From Membranipora membranacea (Eukaryota > Bryozoa > Gymnolaemata > Cheilostomatida > Membraniporidae), in the NCBI GenBank assembly GCA_914767715.1, contig OU612073.1, positions 19,778,001 through 19,842,000 on the forward strand: DNA of 64,000 bases, written 5' to 3'. The translations under genes were made by a program, and so were the position numbers. A model generated the notes under the pieces. The model did not search any database. It was not told the DNA's origin and saw nothing but the letters and a program-made list of their open reading frames with translations. Positions 52,134 to 64,000 of the stretch are shown piece by piece. Numbering within the stretch: position 1 is the first letter of the stretch; the number at the start of each line of letters is the position of its first letter.

Positions 52134-54933
52134 TTATTCCTTCTTCTCCTCAGTAGAAGCAGCAGCAGTGCCAGCGTCAGCAGCTGGAGGAGGGATGAAC
52201 TTATCTCGACCTGCTCTTTCTAAGCTCTGATTCTGGTTACTAAGCTCTAACTGATACGCAGGTTTATAATGTACTACACCATTAGAGTCGGTATATCTGA
52301 GAGCAGGATTTAGATGTGTGTTCTCTATACTACCTAGTGATGTATAGCCCTTATCGTACAGGCTACAGTATGGCAGGCTCAGACCCCTCAGTAACTCCCA
52401 TATATTATTATAAGAGAAGTTCAGTATGGGGTTAATCCTCATCAGCTCAGGCCAGCCACTATCAGTAGGGTGGAATGCTTTCATGTTAGCACCGTGCGGG
52501 TCAGTGGAGCGCGTGCCCATAATTACAGCTTTGATTTGAGGATGATTAGTCTTCATCAATAAAAGCTGGTCCTTCAGCCCTCCGTCAAATCTCATCATAT
52601 TCAGATTGTACCTGTATTGAGATAAAATTAACCTTTTTCATTACCTTCTGTGAATACCTCTCCTACCTGATTAAGTAAATGAACCAGCATTACACTATGG
52701 TCACAGACTAAGGATCTATAGAGGGGACACTTCAATGATAGTTATGGTGCCTGCGGTTTAGGATTTCTCCTGGGGTAAATCGTAAATCTGGCTACCTTGC
52801 CAGTTTTCTTATGATATAAAGTAGAATGGTAGTTTGGCATGCAGTGATACCTACGGATGATGGGCCAAAACTCCTTAGATAATTGACATAAAGACTGATT
52901 TCCAACTTTTTTTGAACAAATAAATCAATATGATAGAGGCCTAACTCATTTTAAAAACTTTATGTACATTTTACAATCCTCATAGCCTATGTATCCTAGC
53001 ACAAAAGGACAATAATATTGTGTGGGTTGACGGGTCTGGGCATTTCAAAAAGTTGGAATTCAGCCTTGAGGATAAATACAAAATGAATTATGTCCCATCA
53101 TGGATAGTTGTCTGCAGGAAAAATGCTAATGTAACATATTGTAAGTAATAAATTGTAACATATAGGGATAATGAGTTTTGGTCATGCAGCATGACTCTAA
53201 TGGAAATGTTGTGAAACAGTGTTGGTTAAAATCCCAATGGTTAGTCACTCGCCACATCGTGGCTGTGAAATTGTGTGTGCCTTAAGGGCAAGGCTGCAAT
53301 GACTGCGCCAATTTGCTCTCAGTTTGCAGGCAGGTCGGAGCACATCTGGAGGTCCAACAACTCCCAGTAGTCAGTGGACTGCAGTGGGATTTGAACCCAC
53401 GATGTTCAACACTTGCGTGATGAAGGACCGGCGCTCTAACCACTGAGCCACCTCCTACTCCTGATAATGGAATAAGGAAATTACAACTGAAGCTGTTGCA
53501 ATCCTCCACATTACCAATCTCTCAGATGAGTACATGATCTTTTCTTATAATACTGTAGAGGAATCCTAAAGTATGATCCTAGTACTGACCTTACTATACA
53601 TTCCTCAATGAAGACCTCGACTTCAGGCCACGGAGTCTTACTTCTAATATAGAGAGCTCCGAGTTCTGGTGTCTGTCCGTAGTCTCTGCTCTGACTCACC
53701 ACGGCATACCTATAAACATGGTGAACGTCCAATAAAACCACCAATAAATGTGACCATTGTCTAATAGCAATAAACAGCAGCAAAAAAACAGGATAAAAGC
53801 ACTAAGCATTAATTAAGCTAAGTGAAAACCAACGTGGCTGACCACGACCTCATCTTAAAGTGCAGGGTCAGGCTATCTACTAACCATAGATGGAGTAAGG
53901 CAGTGCAGTCTTTGCCTCCGTTAAATCCGATACATATCTCATCTAGTTTGTATCTCTGTAGGGCTTCAGTGAGCGTGTCGATAGCCTCCTGAAGTGGCTG
54001 GCTCAGATTTCCAGTCAGTAGATTATTGAGACCCTCCATCGGCTTCACCATTGGGTCGTTATTGTAGTCTAGTATGCAGTTTGCAGGTAAGGATTCTCTT
54101 AGTGTTGTGACACACTCATCTAAGCTGTCACAGTGATCGCATTCGAGGACAAGCTTTAGTTTGAAGTAGTTACTCTGCCACTCGGGATATGATCCTATGG
54201 TCACTCTACCAGCATACTGCTTACTTATATCTGTAAGTTTGCCTGCGATACTCATCTCATCTATGGATAGATAGAGTTCTCGCACTACTGAAGCCTCCGA
54301 GGGGTTACTGATCCTCTCCTCTAGAGTGGAAAAAGCAATCTTTAGGAACTTAGGCACACCAGGGAGGATAAAGATATTTCTTATGTTTACGACCGGAAAG
54401 CCGCCATCATTTCTATAGAGCGAGGCAGATATGGGTATTGTAGCTAGTTTTCGATGCGACTCTGTGTACTTGTCTTGGAAGTATGACTTATACAACGTCT
54501 CTAATTCCTCATCTACACGCGTACCCTCATTGAATCCAGCAGCCACAGCTTCATACGTGATATCATCATGTGTAGGGCCGATACCTCCCGCTGTCAGCAC
54601 GTATGTAAACATCTCTGAGAAGTCTCGCACATATTTGGATATGATCATCTGATCATCTGGAATGGTAATCACTGTTTTGACATGGACCCCTAATTGGTGT
54701 AAGCGTTTACACATAAAGTGTGAGTTACAGTCCTGTACTTGTCCCTTGATAATCTCATCACCGATGACTATAATACCTGCACTGATAGGTTTGTCTCCCA
54801 TCACTAGGGATGATATGTTTGAGCTAGAGTAAAACCGATGCCTTGAAGTTGAGGTTCTGAATACAGAGGAAGATTTAGCGAGGAGAAATCTCTGTGTTAT
54901 TTTTAATGTCCTCAAACACATGAGAGTCTTCAT
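52134..54933 (-). CDS. FLAD1: FAD synthase (FMN adenylyltransferase), MoCF-like plus PAPS reductase domains
   Basis: It converts FMN and ATP to FAD. Coding exons 54933-53885, 53709-53590 and 52611-52134 join in phase to 548 aa; the first coding exon is preceded by an acceptor at 54973, so a non-coding exon lies upstream. Residues about 1-44 are rich in Arg, Ser and Thr without acid residues (FRTSTSRHRFYSS), a likely mitochondrial presequence. A second Met at 54801 (MGDKP) would give a cytosolic form. The N-terminal molybdopterin-binding-like domain shows VIGDEIIKGQVQD, TAGGIGPTHDDIT and ILPGVPK. The C-terminal PAPS reductase-type domain, which carries synthase activity in the family, shows the PP-loop GFNGGKDCTALLHLW, then GTRSTDPHG, MRINPI and YDKGYTSLG. 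The protein ends in an Ala/Glu/Lys tail. Length and domain order match animal FLAD1. Confidence 0.95.
53230..53457 (-). mobile_element. tRNA-derived SINE in FLAD1 intron 2
   Basis: On the minus strand the head reads GGAGGTGGCTCAGTGGTTAG (A-box TGGCTCAGTGG), then CATCGTGGGTTCAAATCCCA (B-box GGTTCAAATCC), with spacing as in a tRNA gene. A tRNA-unrelated body follows, including CCAGATGTGCTCCGACCTGC and CAAATTGGCGCAGTCATTGC. A second, diverged copy sits at 57113-57265 on the plus strand. The head is not a functional tRNA because the arms do not pair cleanly. Confidence 0.8.
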
Positions 54934-55499
54934 GCCCGCTGTGATCAATAATAATTTGCCATCTTGTTCGCCCTGAAAAAAACATAATAGGTCAAAATTG
55001 AATTCTAAAGTGTAAGAAGAAACATTTGCCATAGGCAGTTCTTAGTTTCTCAACAACGCACCCGTACCCTGAGTCTGCACCACAGAGACAGTATGTGCAG
55101 AGTATAGAAACTAATGTGTAGCCTACACTGAACACAATGTATACAACAACATGGGAGTGCGAAACTAATTGCTGTGATTAATTTTGGTTCATTCATTCCA
55201 ATCACTTTACTCCGAGGTCAATAAAGTGTGGTCTCTATCACCACTGAAACAGCCTGGCAATCATCAGGTTACTCTCTTTCTCACATCTCAAAACAACAAA
55301 CACCTAACTCCTTGCAATCCTGTGGCCATACTCATTGGAAAACAACATGCTCATGCACAGCATCATTTTTTTCATGGAATATCTCACTTTATGGGCGATC
55401 TGTTCTATCAAAGCCACGTCTGTGAATATTTGACGTACACTCTGTGTTATCCACCAGAAACAGCAACCACAGATATATAGTTAGTGTAAGTTATACGAG

Positions 55500-55870
55500 T
55501 TTCATTTAATGTATATGTATATATTCATTGAATGAGATCAGTTCTCATTCAATCAATCAATATATATATATATACATTAATATATATATATATAGATATA
55601 TTTATATTCAACTTATATAACTTACATAATCCTTATATAACTTACATAACCCTACCTACATATCCAAACATCAAGGAGTCCAGTCCTTGTATCATACTTA
55701 CTATCAGTATCACATACATGAATGATACATTACATACCATATTAATAACAAGGAGTAACAGGGTAATAACAATAATTATTATTACCCTGTTACTCCATGT
55801 TTTATAAGGTTTATAAAATTATTTAATAATTTTATAAACCTTATTTATTATAATTATTATATAAATAACA
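55500..55870. repeat. Very AT-rich block with two adjacent hairpins
   Basis: (TA)n runs occupy about 55559-55607. GGAGTAACAGGGTAATAA...TTATTACCCTGTTACTCC forms a near-perfect palindrome at about 55753-55797. It is followed at once by AAGGTTTATAAAATTATT...AATTTTATAAACCTT at about 55807-55844. No gene was seen here. The block lies between the divergent FLAD1 and ZCCHC10 genes. Confidence 0.75.
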
Positions 55871-56019
55871 TGTGAATTTAAAAATAAGTCTGCTATGTGC
55901 CTGTGAGGGAATTGCTATATGCAGCAAAACAAATGAGCAGGTTTGATTAATAGTGTTAATACCTTGGTCTCCAATTGGTCCTGGTTTGGCTTAATTATTC
56001 CTCCTCAGTTACCTGCCTA

Positions 56020-56150
56020 CAAGTTACCTGGGATTTTTGGTGTTTGTTGCACCTCCGGAAGTACCCCAGCAGTTTCATTTATCCCATCCAGGAGTTCAAA
56101 CCTAGTCATTCGAAATATGACTACTAGGAAGTAGTACCCTAGCCATCAAT
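56020..56150 (-). mobile_element. Possible second SINE type, tRNA-like head
   Basis: Read on the minus strand, TGGCTAGGGTACTACTTCC is followed about 40 bases on by ACTAGGTTTGAACTCCTGG. These resemble a weak A-box and a B-box (GGTTTGAACTCC). It does not match the SINE at 53.2 kb. The boxes are degenerate, so this is tentative. Confidence 0.3.
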
Positions 56151-56694
56151 TTCTGTTGATTTTCTCCTTCATCCCTCAAAAATAATAATTCACCCTCTCA
56201 TCCTCATTCTACAACTACCAAGGGGCTCTTTTCTGTGTTGAATCGAGGAGTTTAAACTACGGTTCTACCAAGGAGTTCAACCACTACAATCCTAAGCATA
56301 ACCCCATGGTTATGGGTTTTCAACACCAAGTATTATCAGAAAGATGAAACCTCATCTTTTTATCATAAATAATAATAATTAATCAATCATTCTCCCTGAT
56401 TCAAGCAAGCAAGGGCTTGATTAACAGGTTCTGTTACTCCTTTTCATAATCATATTCTTGGTAATACTTTGATTATGTCCCAAGTATTTCCAAGAGTGGA
56501 TGTTTTCTCTTTCTTTTTCTTTACTTGCAATGTTGAATCGAGGTGTAAGTAACTCACTCATCATTGGTTGAATGTTTAGTAAGCACGTTTGGGGTTGGCA
56601 ATGAAGGATCAACCCCCCGAAACCAAATACTTCCCCAAGTATTTATAAAACCTGCCTTCTAGGCTGTTCTTACATGCCTCATTTGACTAGATTT

Positions 56695-56728
56695 AGTCAC
56701 CTGCAGCTCTCTTTCTCTGCAGGTGACT
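56695..56728. repeat. Perfect 12-bp hairpin
   Basis: AGTCACCTGCAG and its exact reverse complement CTGCAGGTGACT are separated by a 10-base pyrimidine loop (ctctctttct). Confidence 0.85.
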
Positions 56729-57112
56729 TGAACTAAAATTTGTCTTCCAATATAAAACCCAACAGGAAGTGGTGTTCAATGCATCAAAATTGTTAGTCTC
56801 TGCTCTGGGTTAGTCGTTGGGTTCATGAAGCAAACCTCATCTCCCAATAAAGGCTAGACATATGATTATTTATTATATTATGAGACGAGAGATTTAAAGA
56901 AGCAAATTTCCGATGAGTTAATTGATAATTCAACTGTGAGTCCTGTCTAGTCACCACTTAGTTGTCCCTGTGTTCTGATCAGGCAGCATATGTCTCTCTA
57001 TGTCTCATACATACACTGATGTTGCTGAAGAGCCCTATAAAATATTATGCCTGGACAATGTCAAAGCTTATTGTAACCTTTAATCTAATTATCAAACTCG
57101 GGACATCCAAGA

Positions 57113-57265
57113 AGGTGGATTTGGGTTAGGGTGTCGCTCCTTCAGCATGCAAGCGGTTTCGAACCCCACTGCAATCCATCGCCTTATATGACTCGGTTGG
57201 TCCCCAGGTGTGCTCTGAACTGCCTGCCTAATGAGAGCAACATTGCGCAGAAATTGGCAAACAAT
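57113..57265 (+). mobile_element. Second copy of the tRNA-derived SINE
   Basis: AAGGTGGATTTGGGTTAGGG, then CTCCTTCAGCATGCAAGC, GGTTTCGAACCCCACTGCA, CCAGGTGTGCTCTGAACTGC and ATTGCGCAGAAATTGGC align in order with the SINE at 53457-53230. The A-box is eroded but the B-box survives. It lies about 180 bases upstream of the first recognised ZCCHC10-like exon. Confidence 0.7.
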
Positions 57266-57448
57266 ATTTTGTCGCTCATGCTTAGGGATGTGGCGTTTGA
57301 TAAGACCATCTGTTTTTTTCTATCAGCAAAAAATTCTACATATACACTATAAGATATAAATGTGTTTTTTTTCAGACCGAGTGGACCAAATAAAAAAGTA
57401 AGGCAAAGATTTGAGCCCTGCTCAATACCATTGCATAACAAGCTTCAG

Positions 57449-59403
<1,955 letters not shown>

Positions 59404-59660
59404 GGATCGATTAACTCATTTATACTCATGTAATGTAAATATTTTGTAAGATAACTGCTGGAGGAGGTGAAGGGTTGGTCATCGCCTCTTTTTTATAATG
59501 ATATGATTATTGGAGTATTATCTAACTGAATATCAATGGTTCCACAAAAAATTATTGACAAATGAGCTCACGAGAGTTGTACATTGCATTATTTTTATTC
59601 CATGCTATTTTATTTCTTTTATTCCTGTTCCACAGAAACAGAATGCTGACTTGCATTCGC

Positions 59661-59666
59661 AATAAA
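59661..59666 (+). terminator. Candidate polyadenylation signal of the ZCCHC10-like gene
   Basis: AATAAA about 260 bases after the stop codon. No other feature was seen between 59404 and 60347 except a C-rich run at 60267-60288. Confidence 0.4.
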
Positions 59667-60347
59667 GATTTTACAAAGTTTCATAAAAGCAACTTCCATC
59701 ACAAAAAATTTAGCTTTGGAATTTCTTTACTAAATCTACAACTTCCCCTGAGCTGTACATTTTGTGTTTCACATCACCCTGCCCTGGTGTTGTTACATGA
59801 TGATTGACTATAAACAATATTTATGGACCAAGAGCAATTTCCATGAATGAATTGACACAGTGTGAGACGGTGGGATGACGATGATTCAAGTGAACATGTG
59901 AAACAATTTGACTTAGGAGTTGTCCATTCGAGAACAGAGAGCAGATAACTTTCAATCAGACAGTTGCATGTAGGCTACCTGATGTTCTATTATTTGCTCC
60001 ATAATTTTCAAACCAGCTATTATACTGATTAAGTCATGACTTTGTTGCACACACATCGTTTTACTTAGTTTGACCAGCAACCTGATTTTTACTCACATTC
60101 AAGGTGCGTCAAAATATAATTCTCTGGTGACCATTGACAGACTTCATAACATTGATATCACACTTGATAACGATCATAGCTAAAACACGAGCAGTGTAAA
60201 ATGATTCTGAGAGGCTTACTGGAAAGCTGGCAACCATTAGAGTCTTTTGAAGCCCAGCCCCTCTCTCCCCCCCTCCCCCCCCCCCCGCCATACAAATATG
60301 ACGTCAAGGAATATAGTCTTACTTGACCCGGACAAGCCCTGAAGAGC

Positions 60348-60711
60348 CAGGTACCGTATAGGATTAGCGTTATCAGGTACCGTATAGGATTAGCGTTATC
60401 AGGTACCGTATAGGATTAGCGTTATCAGGTACCGTATATGATTAGCGTTATCAGGTACCGTATGGGATTAGCGTTATCAGGTACCGTATAGGATTAGCGG
60501 TTTCAGGTACCGTATAGGATTAGCGTTATCAGGTACCGTATAGGATTAGTGTTATCAGGTACCGTATAGGATTAGCGTTATCAGGTACCGTATAGGATTA
60601 GCGTTATCAGGTACCGTATAGGATTAGCGTTATCAGGTACCGTATAGTATTAGCGTTATCAGGTACCGTATAGGATTAGCGTTATCAGGTACCATATAGG
60701 ATTAGCGTTAT
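60348..60711. repeat. 26-bp minisatellite, exactly 14 copies
   Basis: The unit begins caggtaccgtataggattag and continues with CGTTAT. Fourteen units occupy 364 bp with no indels and only about six point changes, so the array is recent or homogenised. Each unit contains a KpnI-type GGTACC palindrome. No protein frame runs through it. 60712-61590 shows no supportable gene. Confidence 0.95.
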
Positions 60712-61593
60712 GCAACCTAAAAACTGTTGAAGAGTAAATCATATTTACTAAACTAAACTCTGGGTAGTATAATTGTTGGCTAGAGTTCAGTTTAACTGGT
60801 TTCGGAATAAGACGCATGTAAGCTGGCACCAATTCTTACATACTTAGAAGCTTAAAGAACACACATTATATTAAACTGTGATGAAGTAAGGACGCTGGTT
60901 TACTATGTTAGCTTCATATAAATTTCGCTAGAAAAAACTTCGGTTGAATTTTACTTAGGTGAATTTTTATTTCTCACATGAATGTGAAGACTGAATCATA
61001 GATCAGTTGGGATTTTCAGGAAGTGAACAAGAAATGTCTTAGAAGATTAACTGATAAAAGTACCTTGTTAATGCTGCCTCTCTCTCTTCTCCTGTTGTTG
61101 ACACCGCTCTACCCTAGCCAACGTGTTGGCTCACATTGGCCATGGCATTGTGAGAGCTCTACTCTTATGAACAAGATACATCCCGGTTCACATAAAAATG
61201 TGTATTTGTATATCAAACATTTTAGGGAGGCGTGTGAATGGTTGTATGAATCAATCCTTTGTATTTGCTCGCTGTCAAGAACATTGATAATTCTTTGAGT
61301 AGGATTGACAAAACGAACTTCCCTATAGGTTTATACTCATGTTCAAGTGAATAACTTTATTATAAGAAACAAACTTTTTTAAATACAAAAGAGTCTTCGT
61401 CAAATTGCATTTCAACTGGCTACTCACAGAGTTTGAAAAAGAAAAGTTATGTAAGAATTATACTGGCACAGGGAAGAGTTATTTAAGAGTATTCAATATG
61501 TAGAATCTAATAGCGGCCATTCCGCATGATAATGAATAATTCACAAGGTGACCAGGGCCATATCTACAAAAGTGTAGTATAGCTGTGAGGTAT

Positions 61594-63070
61594 TTAGATA
61601 TGTACGAGCATAGAATCGCGAGCATTGTAAGGGCTGTCATCAGTCTCACTTGGTACTTGATCATAGAGATGCTGCTGGCTACGATCAGACCTCACCCTGA
61701 GTGTTGGAGCCTCATTGAGCTGGCCGTGAGAATCATATGGACGCTGAATTTTCCAGTTTTCTCCTAGATCTTGGGCCAGACTTGGATAATTGTCCAGATC
61801 AAGAGTGGCAAAGCTAGAACATTTTGACATGGTGTCACCCTCAAACACAGGGTTGGCATGGAAATTTGGTTCTGCGTATCCATTGTCATCAAAATGAGTA
61901 CCTGTGATCGGGTCAGCGTCACCTACCCCTATCATCGTTAGGCCCATGTGGTTTGTTATGATGTCGGCTGATCTGCCTGGGAAGGGAGAGTGCGCTGCTG
62001 AATTTGAGACAGGTCTTCCATAGCTGGTTGTGGATGAGGCTTCACTATCAATATCACCAGGACCGTTGGTTGTATGACTGATTGTGTGGATTGGCAACTG
62101 GTAAGGCTCACTCGGAGGCCGCTGTCGTCGATGTGATGAGCTTCTCTCTGCATGATTAGAGGAAACACTTCTGCTTGACCTCTGACATGGTGTTGGTCTG
62201 TGTGGTAAGGTTGAGGTATTTAGTGATTGGTGAGGTTCTCGAATAACAGCAGTGATGTCAGGTTCAAATCTTCTCGGGATAGGAACGGGTGCGATGGTTG
62301 GCGGGTTGGAAGTGCTTGACTGATTATCAATATGTTGATGTGATGTCCTGGGCAGTTGAGGATATCGCTCATCAAACTCTTGCTTATCGAGGGCAGTTGT
62401 AGTTGGTAAGCTCAATCTGCGTCTTCTTTTCGGGGAGTTCTGGTAGATGCTGCTGAGGCGTCGCTTGTATTTCACACATAGTAGTAGGAATATGAGACCC
62501 GTAATGAGCAGTACTCCAGCCAGTCCGTACCCAATAGCTGAAAAGTCACGGAAAGGTGGACAAAATTAATAATCTCAATCAGGTCACAATCGGGAACTAA
62601 AATGTTCTTGATTGATCCCTATTGACAAAGATAGTAAAGGCATTGCTGTTAAGGTCACTTTAATCTCTGAACCCACAAAGTTCCGAGTGGATTTTCTCTG
62701 GTTAAGATTGCGTATTGATATGGTATATATGCCAACGAGCTGTTAGTATTAGGTTACATAAACTCATACAATCAAAGATCATCAAGCAGAAATACAAGTG
62801 GCCAAGACATGATTGTAAATTTATTTTCTTACCTATGCCAATGTTGATTTTACACCTAGGCTGAGGTATAAAATCTCCATTTGTGTCTGTAAATGCCAGC
62901 TTGAAATGTTCCTCTTTACACAATACAGCACCTTCAGCCAGAATACCGTCAGGGATAAATCCGCTGACACATTCATAGCTATATACTGTATTATTTAAGA
63001 CATTGGTGTGATATGTCACTCCTTGGTGAACACCAGTTTTCAGATCTGCGCAGCTGTTTAGTTCCGGCAT
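61594..63070 (-). CDS. Single-pass membrane protein, sushi-like ectodomain and tyrosine-motif tail
   Basis: Two exons, 63076-62833 (ATG at 63070) and 62537-61594, join in phase to 393 aa from that ATG. The outer part (about 70 residues) has four cysteines in sushi/CCP order: NSCADL, YSYECVSGFIPDG, VLCKEE, PQPRCK; the usual Trp is absent. A membrane segment follows at once (GYGLAGVLLITGLIFLLLC), with a basic stop-transfer KYKRR. The cytoplasmic tail of about 285 residues is Ser/Pro-rich. It carries tyrosines in contexts such as YAEPN, YDQVP and YNARD, and NPVFEGD, possible SH2 or sorting motifs. No signal peptide precedes the sushi domain: either more exons lie upstream past 63076, or the protein inserts by its membrane segment. 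An adhesion or receptor role is inference. Confidence 0.75.
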
Positions 63071-63159
63071 TGTTCTCTAGTCTGTGACAGAATCAGATAA
63101 AACAAGAATAACATTGATATCAAAAACAGTGTAAGATTTGTTACACTTTGATAGAAGTA

Positions 63160-63163
<4 letters not shown>

Positions 63164-63202
<39 letters not shown>
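63164..63202. repeat. (TA)n microsatellite
   Basis: About 19 TA units just upstream of the last recognised exon of the sushi membrane protein. Confidence 0.9.
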
Positions 63203-63205
<3 letters not shown>

Positions 63206-63339
63206 CATAGCCAGGCATCAGGAAAAGCCGTACAATATTCTGTTTTAAGTTATTCAAATGTTAAAATAATTTATAATTCACAACAGCTACCTCACTCACA
63301 ACTCAGAATTTATATCACTCGCTTTGTTATAAAGCCAAG

Positions 63340-63440
63340 TTTCTACTCACGGAGTCATACACTCAAACTTCTACACAACTAGCTCCAAAAGCCTTTGGCC
63401 TCGAGAATAATACTGTCAGCTTTGTCTCTGAGGGGTATAA
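63340..63440 (-). other. Possible non-coding 5' exon of the sushi membrane gene
   Basis: On the minus strand a good donor (gtgagt) follows ...GTATGACTCC near 63354. The sequence before it is closed in all three frames, so if it is an exon it is untranslated. A further donor-like gtaaga lies near 63658. 63440-64000 shows no other gene. Confidence 0.3.
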
Positions 63441-64000
63441 AGTTTTCCCTTATGCCTTTCTATCCTTCATCGCTGCTATTATGGCAACGAGGAAGTTAAG
63501 ACTACGCCTTACTTACAATGACGTAACTTCAAATTCCCAGTGACTTTTTTCAATAGATGAATTATTTACATTGATAATAGTGGAAAGTTTTGTGGTTAAA
63601 ACAGTAATGATTACATCACAATGATTGTATCCTTATAGATTGATTAGCTAGTCTTACCTCAGGTATCATCAGGATAGATGATCAGCAGCATCTTATTGGA
63701 TATTCTAACAGAAAAACAGTGGTGTGATGAGTATCCCACAATGCAATTTTCTGGAATTTCTGATAAATTATGCCATTTCAAATCTATTGATTTTTAACAT
63801 TATAATGTTGTGTATACCATCTTAATGTTATTTTATTTTGAGATTGATATTTTACCGGTTGAACCAAACATATACCTGTTAAATCTGTAATAAAACTTCC
63901 ATGCAAATAACATCACAAAAACTCATTGTTTCTTTTCTCCATTGAAGCTGATTTCCGGACAATTTTAAGCGTTAATTGAAAAGTTTATTTTTTGTACATA

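Noticed and set aside
53376-53457. Possible genuine tRNA gene
   Set aside because: A and B boxes are present, but the acceptor and anticodon arms do not pair properly and a body shared with 57113-57265 follows, so it is a SINE head.
60348-60711. CRISPR-like array
   Set aside because: Units are directly abutting with no spacers; it is a simple minisatellite in an animal genome.
61023-61298. 91-aa plus-strand frame with a hydrophobic Leu run like a signal peptide
   Set aside because: No splice context, no similarity, no downstream polyadenylation signal seen, and no motif after the Leu run; too weak to call a gene.

Overview
The window is nuclear DNA from an animal, most likely a marine invertebrate; sponge or another early-branching lineage is possible, but the sequence does not settle it. 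It is visibly AT-rich, genes are split by GT-AG introns of tens of bases to more than 2 kb, and recognisable genes (FAD synthase, a ZCCHC10-like zinc knuckle protein, a matrixin protease, an EGF/IgGFc-binding-type secreted protein) are of animal type. No prokaryotic operon, CRISPR array or rRNA was seen.

Layout. (1) About 1.3-15.5 kb, minus strand: a multi-exon gene of at least 1,844 codons whose 19 recognised exons join in phase. It has no family I can name, and it carries a 2.6 kb exon built from nested 12-aa, 72-aa and 288-aa repeats. Its introns hold four large inverted-repeat (foldback) elements of different families. (2) 15.9-21 kb: transposon graveyard: a LINE 3' remnant, a 2,037-bp hAT-like element with a perfect 8-bp target-site duplication, a gag-like retrotransposon fragment and a fossil EGF exon. 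(3) 22.1-23.7 kb, minus: a compact secreted matrixin with a TATA promoter. (4) 24.7-28.7 kb, minus: a broken CR1/L2-like LINE with a second, rearranged 3' end in tandem. (5) 29.5-44.95 kb, minus: a 19-exon secreted protein of 1,344 aa, with signal peptide, a cysteine-rich head, many EGF-like modules and a C-terminal IgGFc-binding-like domain. (6) 45-52 kb: no supportable gene. (7) 52.1-54.97 kb, minus: FAD synthase (FLAD1), with a likely mitochondrial presequence and a downstream cytosolic start. (8) 57.4-59.4 kb, plus: ZCCHC10-like gene, oriented head-to-head with FLAD1. (9) 60.35-60.71 kb: a 26-bp minisatellite of exactly 14 copies. (10) 61.6-63.1 kb, minus: a single-pass membrane protein with a sushi-like outside and a tyrosine-motif cytoplasmic tail.

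The genes do not form a pathway. The matrixin, the EGF/IgGFc protein and the sushi membrane protein are all extracellular or surface proteins, while FLAD1 and ZCCHC10 are housekeeping. All gene models come from reading splice sites and phase by eye, with no transcript or database support. The least certain parts are the 3' end of the first gene, the 5' ends of ZCCHC10 and of the sushi protein, and all untranslated regions.
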